Of a stretch of 64,000 bases of DNA, positions 1 to 6,964 are shown one piece after another. Position 1 is the stretch's first letter; each line of letters starts with the position of its first letter. This DNA comes from Streptomyces sp. KL109B (GTDB lineage Bacteria; Actinomycetota; Actinomycetes; Streptomycetales; Streptomycetaceae). The notes under the pieces were generated by a model, which saw only the letters and a list, made by a program, of their open reading frames with translations, was not told the origin of the DNA and did no database searches. A program made the position numbers and the translations under genes. The stretch spans positions 372,001 through 436,000 of the forward strand of contig NZ_JASERL010000006.1 of NCBI RefSeq assembly GCF_030766935.1, read 5' to 3'.

Positions 1-1010
1 TCATCTCGCGGTTCCACCTCCAGCCGGTGGCAGGTGTCACCGTCCTCGCGCAGCTCGCGGACGCCTCCCTCGGCCACAACTGGGCTTTCTACGTCGTGCA
101 GTTCGCGACGATGATCCTGCTGGCGCTCTCCGCGAACACGTCGTTCGGCGGGCTCCCGGTGCTGCTGAAGCTGCTCGCCCGCGACAACTATCTGCCGCAC
201 GTCTTCGCCCTCAAGGCCGACCGCCAGGTCCACCGGCACGGTGTCCTCACCCTCGCCGGTGTCTCGGCCGCCCTACTGGTCTTCTCCGGCGGAGACACCA
301 ACACCCTCGTGCCGCTCTTCGCGATCGGTGTCTTCATCGGCTTCACCATCGCGCAGGTCGGCATGGTGCTCCACTGGCGCGGTGTGCCGGGTTCGCTGGG
401 GAAGGCACTGCTCAACGGGTTCGGCGCCCTACTCACCGGGGTGTCCGCGGTCGTCGTCACTGCCACCAAGTTCCACGACGGGGCCTGGCTGATCGTGGTC
501 GCGCTGCCCGTGCTCGTCCTCGCGTTCCAGGCCGTGCGCCGCGCGTACGACCGGATCGGCGAGCGGCTCGGGCTCGGCCGGATCCCGGAGTGCCCGACGC
601 ACGCCCGCTCCCTCGTCATCGTCCCGGTCTCCGGCATCTCCCGGCTCACCAGCGAGGCGCTGACCGCGGCGAACTCGCTCGGCGACGAGGTGCGCGCCGT
701 CACCGTCGTGCACGACGACCCGGAGGACCGGGCCGCGAGCGAGGCGCTCACCCGGGACTGGGCGCTGTGGGACCCGGGCGTCGACCTGGTCCGGCTGCCG
801 TCCGAGCGCCGCACCCTCGGCAGGCCCGTCGCCGCGTACGTACGCGAAGCGGCCGAGCCCGGCACGCGCGTGACCGTGCTCATCCCGGAGGCCGAACCGG
901 GGCAGGCCTGGCAGCGGCTGCTCCAGAACCAGCGCGGCGCGGTCGTCGCGCACGCCGTGCGCAGGGACACCGACGCGGTCATCTGCCGGCTGCGCTTCAA
1001 GCTGTCCTGA
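1..1010 (+). CDS. KimA-like APC-superfamily K+ importer, C-terminal part (5' end outside window)
   Basis: The reading frame is open from the left edge, so the start lies outside. The visible part holds the last membrane segments (hydrophobic stretches around 70-130, 260-360 and 480-530) followed by a soluble cytoplasmic domain of about 140 residues containing VIVPVSGISRLTSEAL and DEVRAVTVVHDD. That APC core plus USP-like tail is the architecture of the K+/H+ symporter KimA rather than of ordinary amino-acid permeases, and the kdp genes follow closely, which supports a potassium role. In Bacillus, kimA is controlled by a c-di-AMP riboswitch; any such element here would be upstream of the window. 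A generic APC permease remains possible. Confidence 0.75.
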   Translation, partial: ISRFHLQPVAGVTVLAQLADASLGHNWAFYVVQFATMILLALSANTSFGGLPVLLKLLARDNYLPHVFALKADRQVHRHGVLTLAGVSAALLVFSGGDTNTLVPLFAIGVFIGFTIAQVGMVLHWRGVPGSLGKALLNGFGALLTGVSAVVVTATKFHDGAWLIVVALPVLVLAFQAVRRAYDRIGERLGLGRIPECPTHARSLVIVPVSGISRLTSEALTAANSLGDEVRAVTVVHDDPEDRAASEALTRDWALWDPGVDLVRLPSERRTLGRPVAAYVREAAEPGTRVTVLIPEAEPGQAWQRLLQNQRGAVVAHAVRRDTDAVICRLRFKLS

Positions 1011-1040
1011 CACGTCCTGACACGTCCTGACACGTCCTGA
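1001..1040. repeat. 10-bp tandem repeat on the permease stop codon
   Basis: The unit CACGTCCTGA occurs three times (1011-1040), preceded by a partly matching unit that contains the stop codon at 1008-1010. TGA recurs at 1018, 1028 and 1038, so stops fall in all three frames. The last unit also forms the near-palindrome GACACGTCCTGACGTGTC (1029-1046, two-base centre), which could act as a compact hairpin. Confidence 0.85.
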
Positions 1041-1059
1041 CGTGTCTTGTCGTCCGGCC

Positions 1060-1230
1060 TCAGGCCGCGACCGCGTACGCCCCGTGCGGGTCCACGACCC
1101 GTCCGTCGGGCAGCAGCTCACCCGTGTCGTCGAAGACGATCGTGCCGTCGCAGCGCAGGCTCCAGCCCTGTTCCGGGTGGGAGGCGACGACGTGCTCCGG
1201 GCTCGTGCACGCGGGTTGGTGGTCACACAT
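1060..1230 (-). CDS. DUF5999-type small protein
   Basis: A 56-residue peptide beginning MCDHQPACTSPE and ending in a Pro-His-Gly-Ala-Tyr segment. It matches the short actinobacterial family with an N-terminal MCxHxxxC cluster (Cys2, His4, Cys8), which suggests a possible metal site; no function is known to me. The start at 1230 is chosen because GGAGGT lies 6 nt upstream and a longer in-frame extension to 1779 has no such site and runs across kdp promoter DNA. It ends close to the repeat that terminates the convergent permease gene. Confidence 0.75.
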   Translation of the reverse strand: MCDHQPACTSPEHVVASHPEQGWSLRCDGTIVFDDTGELLPDGRVVDPHGAYAVAA

Positions 1231-1543
1231 GGCGCACCTCCAGGTGAGCTGTTTCCTGCTTCGACGATGCGCGCGGCGCGGCCCGTCGGCCAGAGCCCGG
1301 GGCCGAGTGTGACAGCTCCGGGACAGTCCCCGGACAGAGCCAGGACGCGGCCGCCGGGCACCCCGCGCAAGCACCGCCGGGCCACCCCCGCGTAAGAGAC
1401 GCGTCAAGGGCGCACACGGCGGCGTATGGGAGCCGTCAATGGGGCTCGAATCCGCCCCTGACCGGGGGTTTCCTCTGTGTGTCAGTTCCGATTCCCGTTC
1501 GGAATCACGTTCCGAATCAAGTCCTTCAACCAGGGAGCTCACG
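1231..1543. promoter_or_regulatory. Divergent intergenic region with 12-bp repeats before the kdp genes
   Basis: This 313-bp gap holds no gene. At 1485-1520 three 12-bp units stand head to tail, each starting GTTCCGATTC, GTTCGGAATC or GTTCCGAATC. They also create two inverted repeats, GATTCC-N5-GGAATC (1490-1506) and CGGAA-N5-TTCCG (1500-1514). The position 24-60 bp before the first kdp reading frame suggests an operator, perhaps for KdpE, but the sequence does not resemble the E. coli KdpE site. No clear riboswitch fold was recognised. Confidence 0.5.
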
Positions 1544-1627
1544 ATGGCCGACGTGGCCTTCGTTGTCACCACGATCGCGGTGTTCGCGCTGGTGGCACTC
1601 GTCGCCAAGGGGGTGACCAAGCTGTGA
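1544..1627 (+). CDS. 27-residue membrane peptide at the head of the kdp operon
   Basis: ATG at 1544 opens a 27-codon frame preceded by CAGGGAGCT, with the purine-rich part about 7 nt upstream. The peptide is one hydrophobic helix (residues 3-22) with a basic end, KGVTKL. Its TGA overlaps the GTG start of kdpF (shared GTGA at 1624-1627), so translation is likely coupled. It resembles KdpF in size and topology but is a separate frame; it may be a second small stabilising subunit. No named family is known to me. Confidence 0.6.
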   Translation: MADVAFVVTTIAVFALVALVAKGVTKL

Positions 1628-1713
1628 CCGCCGAGAACATCGTCGGCCTCGTCGTGGCCGTCGCCCTCCTGGGCTATCTCGTCCTCGCCCTCATCTACCC
1701 GGAGAGGTTCTGA
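1624..1713 (+). CDS. kdpF: KdpF, small subunit of the K+-transporting ATPase
   Basis: A 29-residue single-helix peptide ending in LALIYPERF, the usual KdpF signature (YPExF) near the C-terminus. KdpF is a lipid-like stabiliser of the KdpABC pump in the membrane. It starts at GTG 1624, overlapping the previous stop by 4 nt, and ends 8 nt before kdpA. The length is normal for the family. Confidence 0.85.
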   Translation: MTAENIVGLVVAVALLGYLVLALIYPERF

Positions 1714-1721
1714 GCACAGAT

Positions 1722-3386
1722 ATGAGCCCCGAACTCGCCGGCGTACTCCAGCTGCTCGCGCTGATAGCGGCGCTCGCACTGGCGTACCGCCCCCTCGGCG
1801 ACTACATGGCCCGGGTCTACTCCTCCTCCAAGCACCTGCGGGTGGAGAAGTGGATCTACAAGGGCATCGGCGCCAACCCCGATGCCGAGATGCGCTGGAC
1901 CGCCTACCTGCGCGGCGTCCTCGCCTTCTCCGCCATGAGCGTCCTGTTCCTGTACCTGCTCCAGCGGATCCAGGGCAGCCTGCCCGGCTCGCTCGGCTTC
2001 TCGTCGATCGACCCGGACCAGGCCTTCAACACGGCGGCGTCTTTCGTCGCCAACACCAACTGGCAGTCGTACTACGGCGAGCAGGCCATGGGCCACGTCG
2101 TGCAGACCGGTGGCCTCGCCGTGCAGAACTTCGTCTCGGCGGCCGTGGGGATCGCCGTGGCGGTCGCGCTCGTCCGCGGTTTCGCCCGCTCCCGCACCGG
2201 TGAGCTGGGCAACTTCTGGTCCGACCTGGTGCGCGGCGTCGTCCGAATCCTCGTCCCGATCGCGGTCGTGGGCGCGCTGATCCTCGTCGCCTGCGGCGCC
2301 ATCCAGAACTTCTCCGGCATCCACTCCGTCGGCCAGTTCATGGGCGGCTCGCAGCAGTGGAACGGCGGCGCCGTCGCCTCCCAGGAAGTCATCAAGGAGC
2401 TGGGCACCAACGGCGGCGGCTACTTCAACGCCAACTCCGCCCACCCCTTCGAGAACCCCAACGCGTTCTCGAACCTCTTCGAGATCTTCCTGATCCTCGT
2501 CATCCCGTTCGCCCTGACCCGCACCTTCGGCACCATGGTCGGCTCGGTCAAGCAGGGGTACGCGATCCTCGCGACGATGGCGACCATCTGGGTCGGCTTC
2601 ATCGCGCTGATGATGTGGACCGAGTTCAACCACCACGGCCCGGCGTTCGACGCCGCGGGCGGCGCGATGGAGGGCAAGGAGACCCGCTTCGGCATCGGCG
2701 CGTCGGCGATCTTCTCGATCTCCACGACGCTCACCTCGACCGGCGCGGTCAACTCCTTCCACTCCTCCAACACCGGACTCGGCGGCGGCCTCAACCTGCT
2801 GGGCATGCAGCTCGGCGAGATCGCGCCCGGCGGTGTCGGATCCGGCCTCTACGGCATGCTGATCATGGCGATCATCGCGGTGTTCATCGCGGGCCTGATG
2901 GTGGGCCGCACGCCCGAGTACCTCGGCAAGAAGATCGGCACCCGCGAGATCAAGTTCGCGGCCTGCTACATCCTCATCACGCCGGCCCTCGTGCTCGTCT
3001 TCACGTCGATCTCGATGGCCCTGCCGACGCCGCCGAACTCCATGCTCAACTCCGGGGCGCACGGCTTCTCCGAGATCCTGTACGCGTACACGTCCGGCGC
3101 CAACAACAACGGTTCCGCCTTCGCGGGCCTGTCCGCCGACACCCAGTGGTTCAACACCACGATCGGCATCGCGATGCTGCTCGGCCGCTTCCTGCCGATG
3201 GTGTTCGTGCTCGCGCTCGCCGGTTCGCTGGCCGAGCAGAAGCCGATCCCGGCCACCGCGGGCACCCTGCGCACCCACAAGCCGCTCTTCACCGGCCTGC
3301 TGGTCGGCACGCTCCTGATCATCACCGGCCTGACGTACTTCCCGGCGCTCGCGCTCGGCCCGCTCGCGGAAGGGCTCGCGTCATGA
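1722..3386 (+). CDS. kdpA: KdpA, K+-channel-like subunit of the Kdp ATPase
   Basis: 554 residues, normal for KdpA, with about ten membrane segments. The four selectivity-loop motifs of the SKT superfamily are visible in order: TNWQSYYGEQ, GTNGGGYFNANSAHPFENP, STGAVNSFHSS and GANNNGSAFAGLS. KdpA binds K+ from the outside and passes it to KdpB. Start ATG 1722 is 8 nt after kdpF. The stop codon overlaps the possible kdpB start by 4 nt (ATGA at 3383-3386). Confidence 0.97.
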   Translation: MSPELAGVLQLLALIAALALAYRPLGDYMARVYSSSKHLRVEKWIYKGIGANPDAEMRWTAYLRGVLAFSAMSVLFLYLLQRIQGSLPGSLGFSSIDPDQAFNTAASFVANTNWQSYYGEQAMGHVVQTGGLAVQNFVSAAVGIAVAVALVRGFARSRTGELGNFWSDLVRGVVRILVPIAVVGALILVACGAIQNFSGIHSVGQFMGGSQQWNGGAVASQEVIKELGTNGGGYFNANSAHPFENPNAFSNLFEIFLILVIPFALTRTFGTMVGSVKQGYAILATMATIWVGFIALMMWTEFNHHGPAFDAAGGAMEGKETRFGIGASAIFSISTTLTSTGAVNSFHSSNTGLGGGLNLLGMQLGEIAPGGVGSGLYGMLIMAIIAVFIAGLMVGRTPEYLGKKIGTREIKFAACYILITPALVLVFTSISMALPTPPNSMLNSGAHGFSEILYAYTSGANNNGSAFAGLSADTQWFNTTIGIAMLLGRFLPMVFVLALAGSLAEQKPIPATAGTLRTHKPLFTGLLVGTLLIITGLTYFPALALGPLAEGLAS

Positions 3387-5530
3387 CCGTACGTATAAAG
3401 GAACCAGAGGAAACCGAGGACGCGATGTCCACTGCCACACCCACCAGGGCGCCCCACCAGGACGTGCCCACCGGGCACAAGCCGGGTCAGGACGGCGCCG
3501 GCAAGGTCGGCGCGGGTCTCTTCGACCCCAAGCAGCTGCTGAAGTCGCTGCCCGACGCCTGCCGCAAGCTCGACCCGCGCGTCATGGTCAAGTCGCCCGT
3601 GATGTTCGTGGTGCTCATCGGGTCCGTCCTGACGACGGTGTTCTCCTTCACCGACCCCACCGACTGGTTCGGCTGGGCGATCAGCGCCTGGCTGTGGCTG
3701 ACGGTGATCTTCGCGAACCTGGCGGAGGCCGTCGCCGAGGGCCGCGGCAAGGCGCAGGCCGACACGCTGCGCAAGGCGAAGACCGACACCGTGGCGCGCC
3801 GGCTCACCGGCTCCACCGAGGAGCAGGTTCCCGGCACGGAGCTGAAGATCGGCGACCTGGTCGTCTGCGAGGCCGGTGATGTCATCCCCGGTGACGGCGA
3901 CGTCGTCGAGGGCGTGGCCTCCGTCGACGAGTCGGCCATCACCGGCGAGTCCGCCCCGGTCATCCGCGAGTCCGGCGGCGACCGGTCCGCGGTCACCGGC
4001 GGTACGAAGGTGCTCTCCGACCGCATCGTCATCAAGGTCACGACGAAGCCCGGCGAGACCTTCATCGACCGCATGATCAACCTGGTGGAGGGCGCGGCCC
4101 GGCAGAAGACCCCGAACGAGGTCGCGCTCAACATCCTGCTGGCCTCGCTGACCATCGTCTTCCTGCTGGCCGTCGCCACCCTGCCGCCGTTCGCGGACTA
4201 CGCGGGCAAGCACCTCAGCATGGTCGTCCTCGTCGCCCTGCTGGTGTGTCTGATCCCGACCACCATCGGCGCGCTGCTCTCCGCGATCGGCATCGCCGGC
4301 ATGGACCGGCTCGTGCAGCGCAACGTGCTCGCCATGTCAGGCCGGGCCGTGGAGGCCGCCGGTGATGTGTCGACGCTGCTGCTCGACAAGACCGGCACCA
4401 TCACCCTCGGCAACCGGCAGGCCGCCGAGTTCGTGCCCGTACGTGGCACCACCGAGGCCGAGGTCGCCGACGCGGCCCAGCTGTCGTCGCTGTCCGACGA
4501 GACGCCCGAGGGCCGCTCCGTCGTCGTCCTCGCCAAGGAGAAGTACGGGCTTCGCGAGCGCCACCAGGGCGAGCTGACCGGCGCCGAGTGGATCGAGTTC
4601 ACCGCCCAGACCCGCATGTCGGGTGTGGACGTCGACGGGCGCAAGATCCGCAAGGGCGCGGCCGGTTCGGTCATCGCCTGGGTCGAGGAGCGCGGCGGCC
4701 GCGTCGCCGACGACGCCGACACCCTCTCCAACCGGATCTCCGAGGCGGGCGGTACGCCGCTGCTCGTGGCGGTCGAGGACTCCGAGGGCGCCCGCGTGCT
4801 CGGTGTCATCCACCTCAAGGACGTCGTCAAGGACGGCATGCGCGAGCGGTTCGTCGAGCTGCGCCGCATGGGCATCAAGACCGTCATGATCACGGGTGAC
4901 AACCCGCTGACCGCCAAGGCGATCGCCGACGAGGCGGGCGTCGACGACTTCCTCGCGGAGGCCACTCCCGAGGACAAGATGGCGCTCATCAAGCGGGAGC
5001 AGGCGGGCGGCAAGCTCGTCGCGATGACCGGTGACGGCACCAACGACGCGCCCGCGCTCGCGCAGGCGGACGTGGGTGTCGCGATGAACACCGGTACGTC
5101 GGCCGCGAAGGAGGCCGGCAACATGGTCGACCTCGACTCGAACCCGACCAAGCTCATCGAGATCGTCGAGATCGGCAAGCAACTCCTCATCACCCGGGGC
5201 GCGTTGACGACCTTCTCGATCGCCAACGACGTCGCGAAGTACTTCGCGATCATCCCGGCGCTGTTCGCGGCGGTCTACCCCGGCCTGGACAAGCTCAACA
5301 TCATGGGTCTGTCCTCGCCCGACTCCGCGATCCTCTCCGCGGTCGTCTTCAACGCGATCATCATCATCGCGCTGGTCCCGCTCGCCCTGAAGGGCGTCCA
5401 GTACCGGCCGGTGAGCGCGGACAAGCTGCTCCGTCGCAACCTCGGGATCTACGGCCTGGGCGGGCTCGTCGCGCCGTTCATCGGCATCAAGCTCATCGAC
5501 CTCCTCATCTCCCTGATCCCCGGTCTTTGA
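3383..5530 (+). CDS. kdpB: KdpB, P-type ATPase subunit of the K+ pump
   Basis: 715 residues from ATG 3383, which overlaps the kdpA stop. An in-frame ATG at 3425 with GAGGA just upstream would give 702 residues and is an equal candidate, because residues 1-35 are a low-complexity polar extension compared with the E. coli protein. Visible P-type motifs are the actuator TGES (as AITGESAPV), the phosphorylation site DKTGT with Asp near residue 335, the nucleotide-domain GAAGSV region and the hinge TGDGTNDAPAL. It couples ATP hydrolysis to K+ transport in the KdpFABC complex. Confidence 0.97.
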   Translation: MTVRIKEPEETEDAMSTATPTRAPHQDVPTGHKPGQDGAGKVGAGLFDPKQLLKSLPDACRKLDPRVMVKSPVMFVVLIGSVLTTVFSFTDPTDWFGWAISAWLWLTVIFANLAEAVAEGRGKAQADTLRKAKTDTVARRLTGSTEEQVPGTELKIGDLVVCEAGDVIPGDGDVVEGVASVDESAITGESAPVIRESGGDRSAVTGGTKVLSDRIVIKVTTKPGETFIDRMINLVEGAARQKTPNEVALNILLASLTIVFLLAVATLPPFADYAGKHLSMVVLVALLVCLIPTTIGALLSAIGIAGMDRLVQRNVLAMSGRAVEAAGDVSTLLLDKTGTITLGNRQAAEFVPVRGTTEAEVADAAQLSSLSDETPEGRSVVVLAKEKYGLRERHQGELTGAEWIEFTAQTRMSGVDVDGRKIRKGAAGSVIAWVEERGGRVADDADTLSNRISEAGGTPLLVAVEDSEGARVLGVIHLKDVVKDGMRERFVELRRMGIKTVMITGDNPLTAKAIADEAGVDDFLAEATPEDKMALIKREQAGGKLVAMTGDGTNDAPALAQADVGVAMNTGTSAAKEAGNMVDLDSNPTKLIEIVEIGKQLLITRGALTTFSIANDVAKYFAIIPALFAAVYPGLDKLNIMGLSSPDSAILSAVVFNAIIIIALVPLALKGVQYRPVSADKLLRRNLGIYGLGGLVAPFIGIKLIDLLISLIPGL

Positions 5531-5555
5531 CCTCCAGAAAGCGTTGCTGATCACC

Positions 5556-6206
5556 ATGAACAACACGGTAGGAAACACGGGCCGGTTGCTGTGGGCGGGG
5601 CTGCGCGCCCTGATCGTCCTGACGGTCGTCTGTGGCGTGCTCTACCCGCTCGCCGTCACCGGTATCGCACAGGCCGCCTTCCACGACAAGGCCAACGGTT
5701 CCGAGATCAAGTCCGAGGGCAAGGTCGTCGGCTCCTCCCTCATCGGCCAGACGTACCTCACCAAGGATGGCAAGCCGGACCTCAAGTGGTTCCAGCCCCG
5801 GCCGTCCAACGGCCTCGGCGAGAACAGCGTGAACACCCAGTACAAGCTGATCCTCTCCGGCGCCACCAACCTCTCCGGTGACAACAAGGAGCTGGTCAAG
5901 CAGGTCAACGACGCCAAGGCCGCTGTCGTCAAGGACAACTCCACGGCGACGTACAAGGTGAAGCCGTCGGACATTCCGGCCGACGCCGTCACCTCCTCCG
6001 GCTCCGGCCTGGACCCGGCGATCTCCCCGGAGTACGCCGACCTCCAGGTGCACCGGATCGCGGAGCGCAACGGCCTGAGCGTCGCGCGGGTCCAGAAGCT
6101 CGTCGACGCGCACAAGGACGGCCGGCAGCTCGGGTTCATGGGGGAGCCGAGGGTCAACGTCCTCGAACTCAACGTCGCGCTCAAGCAGTTGACCACCACG
6201 AGCTGA
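5556..6206 (+). CDS. kdpC: KdpC, accessory subunit of the K+ pump
   Basis: 216 residues from ATG 5556. A TTG at 5544, with AGAAAG four bases upstream, would add four residues and cannot be excluded. One N-terminal membrane helix (residues about 12-35) is followed by an extracytoplasmic domain with the family motifs YPLAVTGIAQ, GSSLIGQ, FQPRPS and the C-terminal VNVLELNVAL. The stop overlaps the kdpE start by one base (TGATG at 6204-6208), indicating one transcript. Confidence 0.95.
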   Translation: MNNTVGNTGRLLWAGLRALIVLTVVCGVLYPLAVTGIAQAAFHDKANGSEIKSEGKVVGSSLIGQTYLTKDGKPDLKWFQPRPSNGLGENSVNTQYKLILSGATNLSGDNKELVKQVNDAKAAVVKDNSTATYKVKPSDIPADAVTSSGSGLDPAISPEYADLQVHRIAERNGLSVARVQKLVDAHKDGRQLGFMGEPRVNVLELNVALKQLTTTS

Positions 6207-6916
6207 TGACACGGGTCCTGGTGGTCGAGGACGACCCACAGCTCGTCCGTGCCCTGGTCATCAACATGCAGGCGCGCCGGTTCGGCGTCGACGCGGCACC
6301 GGACGGAGCCACCGCGCTCCGGCTGGCCGCCGCCCGGCAGCCCGATGTCGTGGTCCTCGACCTCGGGCTGCCGGACATGGACGGCGTCGATGTCATCAAG
6401 GCGCTGCGCGGCTGGACCCGCGTGCCCATCATGGTGCTGTCCGCGCGCCGGGCCTCGGAGGAGAAGGTCGCGGCCCTCGACGCGGGCGCCGACGACTACG
6501 TGACCAAGCCGTTCAGCATGGACGAACTCCTGGCCCGGCTGCGGGCCGCCGTGCGGCGCACCGAGACGGCGCCGCTCGCGCCCGACACCCTCCTTGTCAC
6601 CACGGACGACTTCACCGTCGACCTCGTGGCGAAGAAGGTGAAGAGGGCGGAGAAGGCGGCGAGCGGCGGGCGCGACATACGACTGACACCCACCGAGTGG
6701 CACCTCCTGGAGATCCTGGTGTGCAACCCGGGCCGGCTCGTCAGCCAGAAGCAGTTGCTCCGGGAGGTGTGGGGGACCTCCCGGAGCAACAAGACCAACT
6801 ATCTACGCGTCTACATGGCGCAGTTACGGCGCAAGCTGGAGGCCGACCCCTCGCACCCCCGGTACCTGATCACCGAGCCCGGCATGGGCTACCGCTTCGA
6901 GAACCCCGACAACTGA
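6206..6916 (+). CDS. kdpE: KdpE, OmpR-type response regulator of the kdp operon
   Basis: 236 residues. The receiver domain (1-120) has the acidic pair Asp9/Asp10, phospho-acceptor Asp52 in LDLGLPDMDG, Ser79 at the switch position and Lys101. The winged-helix DNA-binding domain (about 135-235) carries TPTEWHLLEIL and a YLRVYMAQLRRKLE recognition segment. It is the expected partner of the KdpD kinase encoded next. The order kdpE-kdpD is inverted relative to E. coli kdpDE. Its stop sits inside a 10-bp tandem repeat. Confidence 0.95.
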   Translation: MTRVLVVEDDPQLVRALVINMQARRFGVDAAPDGATALRLAAARQPDVVVLDLGLPDMDGVDVIKALRGWTRVPIMVLSARRASEEKVAALDAGADDYVTKPFSMDELLARLRAAVRRTETAPLAPDTLLVTTDDFTVDLVAKKVKRAEKAASGGRDIRLTPTEWHLLEILVCNPGRLVSQKQLLREVWGTSRSNKTNYLRVYMAQLRRKLEADPSHPRYLITEPGMGYRFENPDN

Positions 6917-6960
6917 CGACAACTGACGGCAACCGACGGCAACCGACAGGGAACTGACAG
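6911..6960. repeat. 10-bp tandem repeat between kdpE and kdpD
   Basis: Five imperfect units of the form AACTGACGGC cover the end of kdpE and the whole spacer to kdpD. The kdpE stop is in unit 1 (6914-6916); further TGA codons at 6924 and 6955 lie in the other two frames. The repeat displaces any normal Shine-Dalgarno: only ACAGG remains before the kdpD start, so copy-number change could tune kdpD translation. Confidence 0.8.
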
Positions 6961-6964
6961 GCAG

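Noticed and set aside
1011..1047. Candidate CRISPR-like or phage attachment repeat
   Set aside because: Units are directly adjacent without spacers and only 10 bp; a simple tandem duplication explains them.
1231..1543. c-di-AMP riboswitch in front of kdp
   Set aside because: No conserved ydaO-type core or pseudoknot was recognised; the region contains short repeats instead.
1695..3278. 527-codon minus-strand frame opposite kdpA
   Set aside because: Composition is that of a shadow frame, while kdpA is certain.
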